Shown here: piece by piece, positions 55,568-64,000 of the stretch | How positions within the stretch are numbered: the first letter of the stretch is position 1 | How the letters are laid out: each line of letters starts with the position of its first letter | NCBI GenBank assembly: GCA_002286855.1 | Contig: NRSV01000081.1 | Span: 1 to 64,000 of the forward strand | Length of the DNA stretch: 64,000 nucleotides | DNA from: Bipolaris cookei | Lineage: Eukaryota; Ascomycota; Dothideomycetes; Pleosporales; Pleosporaceae | Reading direction: 5' to 3' | The notes under the pieces: generated by a model | What the model was told of the DNA's origin: nothing | Seen by the model: only the letters and a program-made list of their open reading frames with translations | The model's database searches: none | Translations under genes and position numbers: made by a program

Positions 55568-56677
55568 TATGATGGAAGAAGAAGAAGGTGAAGAAGGGGT
55601 AAGGGGAAATGCACATGCCGACGCAGTCGAAGAGAAGATATGAGTCTATACAAAGGAAAGATATCTGCTTTGGGCGCCAGCGCAGGTGGGAGTGAGTGGT
55701 GGGAGTGGCAGTGGTAATAGTAATGGTAGGGGAGGCGCGACTATCGGGCCTTGACGTCAGACACTGACGCGTGAGTTTCGCGACGCGCCCGAAACGGCAG
55801 TCTTGATTGATTGACGGTCCATTGGCGGGCAGCATGCATTGCACTGTCTGTTTAGCATCCGTCGGCTGGCTTGCAAAGTACAATATTCTGAAATGCTTCA
55901 CGGGCAATAGAGCATATACATGTACATAGTCGTGGCACCCGCCCAGCGCATAATCGCTTCACAGCAGCTGTGGGAGACTGAATGCCATGTCAGCTCAGGA
56001 ATTGCACATGTCAAGTGGAGCAGTGAACTAGTACTGTAGACCAATAAACTTTATCGCTCTAGATTTTTGTTTGTACTGTGAGGTTAGATGATGTAATCTA
56101 CTCTACTCGAGTCAGGTTGATATATGTAAGGTTGAATACTGCCAAGTGGGGGCTGGTATAGTCACGTGACTGTGTTCCATCGGAAACAGCAAATAGATGA
56201 CTCAACAGGACAAGATGGCAGCAGTCTTATTTGTCTTCCATTTTGTTGTCCGTATGTATGTGTGTCATAGTTTATAGCAGGCATCATGAAGAAAGAAAGA
56301 AAGATCATCATTCTCTCACGTGTCCATTATGTGACAGCAGGCGGGGGGAAGTGTATTGGGATGTGGCGAGGGGTGAGGGGTGAGGTGAGTGTACATGGAT
56401 ATATATACATATATGTAAGTAACAAACATAACACTGGTAGTGGTGGTGATAGTAGTAGTAATGTTTGATGCAGTGTGAAGATATAGAACACTACTATTAC
56501 CATGTACCGTGTGGTATGTAGAACGTGCTATCGATAGTACTTGCTAGCAAACTCCAAAAATGCAACGCAAATCTTGGCATCCCACCCACCACTCGACGGG
56601 CGCATCCCATTGTCGACCTCGCACCCGCCCCGCCGCCCTCACACACTCCGCACGCCAAATTCCCAGCGACAACCACC
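55568..56677. other. Divergent intergenic region
   Basis: Promoters of the nuclear-protein gene and eIF3m. It contains GGTGAGGGGTGAGG-type short repeats near 56370. No gene seen. Confidence 0.45.
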
Positions 56678-58061
56678 ATGCCTGGCGCAAAGACGACCCT
56701 GCTTATCGAGGGCTCCTTCGACGAGCTTACCGACGAGTTCGCACAATACATCGACAGCCTCAAAAAATCCCAAGGCGATGACAGCACCGCCCTCCAGGCC
56801 GAGACGGCCGAGCTGCTCAAGGACAACAAAAAGGATGAAGTGCTCAAGAAGCTCGTCGTCGCCAGCCAGGCCCTCAACCAGGCGCCAGAGAAGGGTATGC
56901 CGCGCCCCGCACCGCACCGCACTTGACTTGCTTCGCACAAAGCGCCTATCTAACCATGAGTGCGCAGAGTTCATTGCCGCCTACAATCTGCTCATCCACC
57001 TCGTAAACCAGTCACCAAATGTCTCCATGTTCCTGCCCAAGATGTGCCAGAACCTCAGCGCCCCCATCTCGTCATCGCCCTACAACGGCGGCGGCCTCGC
57101 CCTGTCCATCCTAAGCACCATCTTCAACACAACACAGCCCACTAGCGAGGCCCGTTACCAGGTCCTGCTCGCCATCCTCCGTGTCATCCGCGCCACCTCC
57201 AACTTTGAGACGCTGCGCCCCCAGCTCAAACACCTCGACACCTGGCTCCTTGAGTGGAAGACGCCCGACGACGACGCCCGTAAGCTCTACCTGGCCGTCA
57301 GCGATGTCGCCGCCGATGCGGGTGAGACAGAGCAGGCATACACATATCTGCTACGCGCACTGCGTACCTTTTCCTCAGACCAGGCCTCGTCGCCCGACGC
57401 CCGTGACCTCTCACTCCGCGCGCTCAAGTCGGCACTCACCCACCCCCACCACTTTGATTTCCAGGACCTCACCGACCTCGACTCAATCCAGGCCTTGCGC
57501 AACTCGGACCCCGTCTACTTCCAGCTGCTTGAGATATTCAACTCAGACCTACTCGACGACTTCAACGACTTCAAGGACGAGCATAACGGCTGGGTCGAAG
57601 AGTCTGGCCTTGACGGCACCGCCCTCAACCGCAAGATGCGCCTACTCACCCTTGCCTCCATGGCCGCCTCGGCCGGCCAGACACGGTCGCTTCCCTACGA
57701 CAAGATTGCAAAAGGCCTGCAGGTGCCCCTAGAAGATGTGGAAATGTGGGTTATTGACGTGATCCGCGCCGGCCTCGTCGAGGGCAAGCTCAGTCAGCTT
57801 AACCAGACGTTTCTCATCCACCGCTCCACATACCGCGTCTTTGGCGACAACCAGTGGCGAGAGGTGGCTTCAAGATTAGACCTGTGGCGTAACAGTCTGC
57901 AGGGTGTCTTACATGTCATCCAGCAGGAGAAGCAGAGGTTCCTTCAGGAAAAGGAGGATGAGGCCAACAAGGCTGACCAAAAGGCTGACATAGCCTCGAG
58001 GTTTGGCGGCCGGGGCGGCCAGCGGAAGCAGCAGAGGGCTATTGATGAGGATTTGGACTAA
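56678..58061 (+). CDS. Translation initiation factor eIF3 subunit M (PCI domain)
   Basis: Exons 56678-56894 and 56968-58061 give 436 residues. The protein starts MPGAKTTLLIEGSFDELTDE and carries a helical repeat region (YNLLIHLVNQSPNVSMFL, RYQVLLAILRVIRATSNFE). It ends in a PCI domain: RLLTLASMAASAGQTRSLPY, then VPLEDVEMWVIDVIRAGLVEG and QTFLIHRSTYRVFG. This order is that of eIF3m rather than the COP9 subunit 7, although the two are related. The C-terminus is basic with Gly/Arg. It acts in the cytosolic eIF3 complex on the 40S subunit. The intron is GTATGC to GCGCAG with a CTAACC branch. Confidence 0.88.
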
Positions 58062-58274
58062 GCAAAACATGGTGTCTTAGGCGGGCGTGCGTTTGTTTCT
58101 TTGGCAAAAACAGGGGGATAGGCTAGGGACGGCATTAGATGCATTACAAAGCCAGGCTTTTCCACCTTTATGAATCGCAGCCTTGGAGCTGCGCAGGATA
58201 GATATTGCAATTCACATATATTGACTCTCCATCTTGTCTACTTCGTCCAAGTACCAAGCTTGTGTCTGCGCAAT

Positions 58275-59022
58275 CTAGCGGCTGATGGGCTCCACACAGC
58301 GCTCCTTGAGTTTTGCCTGCACATCCCTGTACACGGCATCGGGTTCCTGCTCAGCATTGACCTTGACGACCCTGCCCTGAGATTCGAACTCGTTCACCAC
58401 CGGCATGCTCGTCTCGACAAAAGTCCTGAACCGTTTCCTGATGCTCTCTGGGTTGTCGTCTGCCCGGCCCGAAGTCTCGCCCCGGTGCAGAAGTCGCTTC
58501 TCCATGACACCCTCGGAGCACTCGAAGAAGAGGGTAAATTTGGATGGGCACACTGAACGCTCAAATGCATGGGCCTGGTCAAGCTTGCGTGGGAATCCTA
58601 TAATCAAAAGAAAAGTTTGGTGAGAAATGTGGGCCAACATTGCAGGAGTCAAAGGGGGCAACTTGGGGACTGGGATTATACCTACCATCAATCAAAAACA
58701 GCTTCTTGTCATTCCCACCACTCTCCATGCTACTTCGCATAGCGTTCTCGAGTAGCTTTACCGTCACCTCCATAGGTACAATGGTACCTTCCTTGATGTA
58801 CGTCTTAATCATCTCACCAAACTGGCTGCCCTCTCGATCCTGCTCCTCGCGCAGCAGGTCACCGGCAGAAAGGTGCTTGAAGCCATAGTCGCTGACGAGC
58901 TTCTGGCACTGCGTGCCCTTTCCAGCACCGGGACCGCCGAGGACAAAAAGCACCGTTACATCGTCCTTGGACCACAGAGGAGAGGTACGCGCGCCAATGT
59001 CGGTCTGTTCAATGGCAGGCAT
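58275..59022 (-). CDS. URA6: Uridylate (UMP) kinase
   Basis: Exons 59022-58686 and 58597-58275 give 219 residues. The P-loop is LFVLGGPGAGKGTQ. The NMP-binding part has HLSAGDLLREEQDREGSQFG and KLFLIDGFPRKLDQ (across the 88-nt intron). The lid holds RGETSGRADDNPESIRKRF. This combination is eukaryotic UMP/CMP kinase, which makes UDP for pyrimidine nucleotide supply. The N-terminus of about 22 residues before the core is not conserved. An ORF ending 24 bp upstream on the same strand (59046-59375) looks like a mitochondrial leader and may be spliced to this gene. See that entry. Confidence 0.92.
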
Positions 59023-59045
59023 CTTTGTTGTATTTATCTGACTGG

Positions 59046-59375
59046 CTAATGAGGATGCGAAGGCCGCACTTGTCCCTTACCACTTGGTGAATGGCCTTGA
59101 ATGGGTCCTTTTGGCTGGTAACCTTCGCCCTTGCGGTCGTCGACTATCTTCTTGAACAAAAACGTGCCTGTTGCGAAGATGGCGACAATGGGCCAGACCT
59201 TGAGAGGCGACTTAGATGACGGGGAAGAGATGTGGGCTGGAGGCTCGTTGGGGCCTGTGGGTTCGCCTGGCTGGCGGAGACGGGATGCGTGCGGTCGGGA
59301 GGCGCTGAAGGCACGGCTGGCAAGGAATTGAGGTTGGTGGAAGAGGATACGTGGGCGGAAGAGTGACCAAGACAT
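59046..59375 (-). CDS. Leader ORF or first exon: mitochondrial-type N-terminus upstream of URA6
   Basis: 109 codons starting MSWSLFRPRILFHQPQFLAS. Arg/Ser-rich with almost no acids at the start, it fits a mitochondrial presequence. One hydrophobic segment, VWPIVAIFATGTFLFKK, follows at about residue 60. Only 23 bp separate its stop from the URA6 ATG, too close for an independent gene with its own promoter. Removing 59069-59023 (GTGCGG to CAAAG, 47 nt) or 59080-59046 (GTAAGG to CATTAG, 35 nt) would join it in frame to URA6, giving 321 or 325 residues. Alternatively it is a small separate membrane protein. Confidence 0.55.
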   Translation of the reverse strand: MSWSLFRPRILFHQPQFLASRAFSASRPHASRLRQPGEPTGPNEPPAHISSPSSKSPLKVWPIVAIFATGTFLFKKIVDDRKGEGYQPKGPIQGHSPSGKGQVRPSHPH

Positions 59376-59577
59376 GATGTTTGACGGGGGCGGTATGATA
59401 GCACGGGCGATTGAGGTGCAGCTGCTGTTTTCATTAATCCCGAGCAGGGTTAGCGCCGGTGTGCGATCTAGCTCTCAAGGTGGGGGGCGACCAGGCTGGC
59501 AACCCTCAACTCCACTTTACCTCACCGTCAATACACCTATTGGCGGCATGTTTGATTGAGCACTCACCCCGAATTGA

Positions 59578-60837
59578 TTGCCTTCATTGATTTTGACTAA
59601 CCTACCTCCCTCAACTAACCTGAGTCAAAACAGCTCAACAGCTCTGACTCTCTTTCTCTCTCACGTAGACACGTCCTCAATGTCGCCAATCACAACAACA
59701 TCCCCTGATCTCTTCTCTCGTGCCCACAGACCCGCAACCTATCCACCAAAGCAGCTACGGGGTTTCTTGGCCCTACCGGGCGAAATCAAAAACCAAATTT
59801 ACAAGTACTACTTCGACCGGGAGCATCACTGCGAAGTAGCCGCAAAAGGCAGTCGGTTCAAACGATGGGAACCCCAGACGATCAAGCTATGCTCAGGACT
59901 CTCTTCTCAGCAAGACTGGGCTCTTCTCCATGGTTCTGAATCCGAAAATTCTCTTGCTCCATCCGTCATGCGCTTCTCCAGATCACTGGGTAAGTACATT
60001 ATGGTACATGGCCTACAGACCAACTGGCTCAGCTCGTTGTACGCCCTAAGTTTGGTATGCAAGCAGGTCCACTTGGAGACGACCAAGTTTCTCTACTGCA
60101 AGACTGTTTTCATATTTGATGCGCCAAAGCGAATGCGCAGCTTCTTCGGCGTTGTGTCAAGCACTGGTTTGCAAAATATAACAAAGTTACATCTCCACTA
60201 CAACACATATGGACATCCTCAGCGGACCGATCATCAAGTCTGGCAGGACAAGCACACGCAGAGTTGGTGAGTGAAATGCAATGCTGCGATTGCCTCGAGA
60301 TATGTTTTTTTCCTTCTTCCTCTTACCGTTCTTTTTGTCTCTTTTGAACGTTTTGGTGCAATGACTGTACGAAAGAACTTACCAACCATGTTTTTCTGTC
60401 GTTTCTCTAGGTCCAAAGCATGCAAGACGGCCTCAAAGAAACTTATCAATCTTCAACAGCTACATATTTGGGTTCAGATTCACGATTGTGCTCCAAAGTT
60501 TAGTTTGCGGGAGAAATGGATAAAGCCACTGTTGCAGTTTCGCAGATTGACGAGTGGAAAGACACGTACGAATGACTACGTTGGTAATGTAGTGTTTCTT
60601 GAAATGGTCAAAATCCATATCCAGACTCGCTGGTCCAAGGACCCGCTGGCGGTGTTTTTGAACAACCAGCGTCTGGCGCGGGCAAGCACAGAGCTGCATG
60701 TCCTGTATGGTCAAGCCGTCAGTCTCGCAATCAAGGGGGCCAGGGAAAAAGAAGCCATGGCCGCGTTCAATGCCGCGTGGGAAGGAAAGTACAAGCATTG
60801 GAAGTATCATCTTCAATTTGCTCCGACTGGATGGTAA
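59578..60837 (+). CDS. DUF7730-like hypothetical protein
   Basis: Exons 59578-60266 and 60411-60837 give 371 residues. The 144-nt intron has GTGAGT and CTCTAG ends and is longer than most here. After a Ser/Thr-rich start (a second ATG at 59680 may be used) the core begins LRGFLALPGEIKNQIYKYYF. It continues with SLYALSLVCKQVHLETTKFLY and repeated short leucine blocks (LQNITKLHLHY, LINLQQLHIWV). This arrangement is common in the large fungal DUF7730/F-box-like family of unknown function. No known catalytic motif is present. Confidence 0.7.
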
Positions 60838-61103
60838 AGCGGGAAACCCCTTGACAGGAGCTGTAGTCAGCCATACGGGAGATCCCCATGATTGTCTCAA
60901 GGAAAAGGTTTACAAAGCCGAGGGCTAGACTTGTCAGAATTTCACATAACAGTATTAACGCAAATGCGAAACCCAAATTACTGATGTGTAGTCACGTTGT
61001 GGATTGGTTTGCTGGATGTTATCTGGAGAAAGGGTATTTGGTGAAGATCAAACACCGACAGACCGTGTGTATGATTGTGTATAATTGGATGTAGCCGGTC
61101 AGA

Positions 61104-61933
61104 TTATGCACTCGGCTTCTCTCTTACAGCTTCGTCGTCCACCTTGTCTACCTCCTTTGCCACGTCTTGCTCATCCACCCCTGGCGGAAAGTCTCCAGGC
61201 ACAATGCCAAAGACACCAACCTCGCTCCTACCCATACCACCACCATTCTTGTCTGTCTCGTCACTCTCCTTGAGCACAAAAGTGCCCGGCTGCTTCTTCA
61301 TGGCCTCTTCGTCAAAGTCAAACACACGGTAGTCGGCATTGAAAAACATGCGGTTACATATGGCGGTGCGCAAGAAGCCAGAGTGCGAGACTACGGCAAT
61401 GACCTTTTCTGGCCGCGAGTACAGATCCTTGAGACATCTTTGGCCGCGCTCCACAATGGCCTTTTCGGTAAAAGCATACGGGTTCTTGGGGCCGTTTGTC
61501 GTCTTGTCTGGAAATGAGGGGTCGACGACGGAAAAGTCGTACTGTGGGAACTCCTCGGAAATAATTTCGAGAGGGGTCCCCGTGTCGCAGGGCTTGTCTG
61601 CGTTTTCTTGCCAGTTTGCGTCGGGAATGACTGTGATGAGGCTCTATTAGTCATTACTGCTTTGGCTCACCATTTTCCAATGCCCGTCTTACCCTTTGTG
61701 CCCTTTTTGATGAGCCAGTCGAGTCCAATGGTGGCAGTTTGGAGCGTTCTTCTTTGCGCGCTCACGACAATGAGCTCAATTTGGTTGCCAATCTTGGTCT
61801 GCTTCAGATGCTCATGCAGCTCGCGGCATTGCTGCTCACCGAGCTCGGTTAGTGGAGGGTCACGTATCGACCAGTCGTTGGTAGCGTTGTGCTGGGCCTG
61901 GGCGTGGCGGATGAGGACAAGCTTTGGGGCCAT
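61104..61933 (-). CDS. Histidine phosphatase (phosphoglycerate mutase-like) family protein
   Basis: Exons 61933-61693 and 61630-61104 give 255 residues. The catalytic RHG-type motif is LVLIRHAQAQHNATNDW, with the phosphorylated His10. LTELGEQQCRELHEHL and VVSAQRRTLQTA supply the usual Arg. The second His is in VIAVVSHSGFLRTAI. The C-terminal 60 residues are acidic and polar. The central Gly of the motif is Ala (RHA), as in several fungal members. It is probably a cytosolic phosphatase; substrate unknown, and it is not the glycolytic mutase. Confidence 0.82.
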
Positions 61934-62303
61934 GGCGGATAGATTGCAGATGAACTACGAGTATGGAGCCTGGAAGCAAGCGGATACGGGCGACGCAGCA
62001 ATGTTATAAAGGAAGGCCAGGGCGGATTGTTGTTGAGACGAGTTTGCAATGACGCGCTAGTGGGGCCGACGTACCTGCATCTCGATGACGCGGGTGCTGC
62101 TAACTGTCACTCCACAAGCGGAAGGGCAAGAAGAAGCGAAACACAGCATGGAAAGCAAGCTGGTCGCATGCGAACATGGCCGCAATGCCTTGCTAGTTTG
62201 AATCTTGTTCATTGATCGTTAAGGCCTGTGCAAAAGCCGCTCGTTACGCATCGTTAGGGTCTGTACTTTTATCCACTGTGGCTCGACTCGAGCAGCCATT
62301 CAT
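61934..62303. other. Intergenic
   Basis: Promoter of the phosphatase gene and 3' flank of PRE10. No gene seen. Confidence 0.5.
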
Positions 62304-63283
62304 TTACTCTTCCATCTTCTCCTCCTCGTCGTCATCGTCATCATCCCCCTCGAGCGCCTTCTTTGCAAGCCTCTCAGCCTCTTCCCGGATGTCCTTGGGC
62401 ACTTCCTCATGTCTACCCTTGGTCGGTCCATCGAGATTGCTGATCCAAGTCATCTCAAGTTCAAATTCCTTGTCCTTGTTGTCATCGTGTGCGACGTAGA
62501 TGATGCGCGCTGCCTCCTTGACGCCTTCTTCTAGTGAAAGTTGGCCCTCGTGCAGATTCAGTTTCTCGAGCTCCGACTTTGCGACCTGGCGGCCTTTGCC
62601 TGTAGCTGCACCGTAGTATCCCTAGACCGATTAGTCATTGTATACAGATTATTTAGCCGTTTTGCATACCCAGTAGAGACCACTCGGCTCAATCATATAG
62701 AGAGATGGGCCGCCGTGCTTGGCACCCTCCCTCTTGCCTCCCGAGCCAACAGAAGGACCAGAGCCAACTTGTCCGTCGACGGGCAATTCGGCCTCAGAAT
62801 CCCAGCCGGCAATAATGGCCGTTATTCCGAATGGCCGTACACTTGAGTAGAGCGTGTATGCCTGGACGTAGCTTCCCATGCGGTCGGCGAGAGACGAGGA
62901 AGGAATGGGGGCCTTGTAGAGCTGCCGCCATTGCGCCGCCTCGTCACGGGCTCGGGAGACGAAGTGGCGACCGTCGGGGAGAAGACCAGAAGACACGACG
63001 CCCATGTTGCGGTCGACGGTTGCTATGCGCTTGTTGGCGCCAGGCTTGATCAGCTTGCTGCTGACGAGCTTCTCGAGAGCGAGCACAACACCGTCCTTGC
63101 ACCTGATGCCCAGAGCTGTGCCGCCGTTCTCTACCGCCTTGACTGCATACTCGACCTGGAAGTTGCGACCGTCGGGCGAGAAGACCGAGTTGGACAGGTC
63201 GTAGCCTGTGCCTATTGACGTCTGCAGCAATGTCAGTTTACCCCCAGGGTGCGTGTCGAGCGGGCGGAGGGGCTGTTTACCAT
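62304..63283 (-). CDS. PRE10: 20S proteasome alpha subunit (Pre10 / PSMA3 type)
   Basis: Exons 63283-63281 (ATG only), 63221-62670 and 62621-62304 give 290 residues. Splicing after the ATG yields the start TSIGTGYDLSNSVFSPDGRN, which agrees with the yeast Pre10 N-terminus. Reading on without splicing would not. Features include the alpha-subunit signature FQVEYAVKAVENGGTALG, SGLLPDGRHFVSRARDEAAQ and ATGKGRQVAKSELEKL, and the C-terminus is acidic, ending in DDDDDDEEEKMEE, as in this subunit. The loop before LYMIEPSGLYW is longer than in yeast, with a Gly/Ser insertion. It forms part of the outer ring and gate of the proteasome. Confidence 0.93.
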
Positions 63284-64000
63284 GGTTGATGGAGTGGGTG
63301 GTTGTGACGGTCTTGTGTAATTGGTGTCGTGCTCAAGTCGTGCTCAAACAACCACTCTGCTTGTGCAGTGGGTACAATTCGAGTGCTGGATTAGATGATG
63401 TCGGGAGCTGTGCTTGCCCGGTGTTGTTGGGGATGCTTGTAGTACTAGGCAATAGGCAATGGGCAATGGTGTATCTAGGCAAGCTCCAGCAGCTCACCAC
63501 TAGCGTGCCAAGAAGACCCCCGGCCCCGATACGCTACATAGCATAGTATAAGAGCAGAGCAGCACAGCCAGGGCGAACGCATTGGTGTCTATGTTGCAAC
63601 CATTTCTGCGCACATATAAATAGTCGCCCCGGCTGAGTTAGTCGGTGCATATGATTGTGCCATTCTGCCATGGCTGTAGCGACCAAGTAGGTATGGCGGT
63701 GCAAAGTCACGTGCAGGCCGTGCTTTGATTCCCGGCTTCTTCCGCCGGAACCCCTCCAATGGCGGGCGAGCGAGCGACGTCGAGCGATGCATACGCCTGT
63801 AAAGACGTGATGAGTTGTCGCTCCAAACCGACGACTATTCACAGGCTTCAGATGCACTCGATTGGCTGTCCACTGGCTAGCCGAACAGGTTGGGTTTCAA
63901 CGCGTCGACACTAATTGGACTGTGGGCGACAAATTTCCCAAAATCATCCCGTCTTCACGCATGACCCGACAGCGCGCTACACTCGACGGTATGTACTTAA
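63284..64000. other. Upstream of PRE10; no gene recognised
   Basis: Contains the PRE10 promoter. A 107-codon minus ORF (63857-63534) and a + strand ORF are unsupported. Confidence 0.45.

Overview
The window looks like nuclear DNA of a filamentous ascomycete (Pezizomycotina, probably a Pleosporales-like Dothideomycete; inference). Genes carry several 48-80 nt introns with GT..AG ends and CTAAC-like branch sites. There are Zn2Cys6 regulators, Fot1/pogo transposons and a Tad/I-like LINE, and the housekeeping genes are fungal (STE24, URA6, PRE10, eIF3m, mitochondrial bL34). No tRNA, rRNA or CRISPR was found.

Layout. Positions 1-30,000 are a repeat-rich, gene-poor compartment. It holds at least six Fot1/pogo-like copies from several families, most of them deletion derivatives or pseudogenes. 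One copy at 26168-28015 is apparently intact: a 546-residue DDD transposase, 68-bp inverted repeats with one mismatch, and a TA target duplication. That copy sits inside an older pogo element. Three copies of one LINE 3' end lie at 1-345, 4905-7330 and 23664-23788. Between the elements are relics of ordinary genes: an allantoate-permease-like MFS transporter (8769-10724), a DHDPS-family aldolase (22720-23649) and a highly reducing polyketide synthase reduced to a KS-DH fragment (24325-24985). A Zn2Cys6 regulator at 11088-13063 is the only clearly intact non-transposon gene in this part.

Positions 30,600-64,000 are gene-dense: a small membrane protein, a secreted aspartic protease, the CAAX protease Ste24 with a probable GC-AG intron, mitochondrial bL34, an IMPACT-domain protein, a three-gene maltose cluster (regulator 41798-43656, maltase 43883-45727, permease 46804-48483), a 7-TM rhodopsin-like protein, a DUF7704-like membrane protein, a nuclear lysine-rich protein with a frameshift, eIF3m, uridylate kinase with an upstream mitochondrial-type leader ORF, a DUF7730-like protein, a histidine-phosphatase protein and proteasome subunit PRE10.

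The clearest functional unit is the maltose cluster. Maltase and permease are divergent over a 1.08-kb intergenic region holding two CGG-N9-CGG pairs within 35 bp, and the regulator lies just past the maltase 3' end. This arrangement resembles the malR/malT/malP logic of Aspergillus. No single new system was proved. The most testable oddities are the intact pogo element with its C-terminal zinc knuckle and repeat-containing TIRs, the possible leader-spliced URA6, the start-codon-only exon of PRE10, and the relic PKS/aldolase locus.
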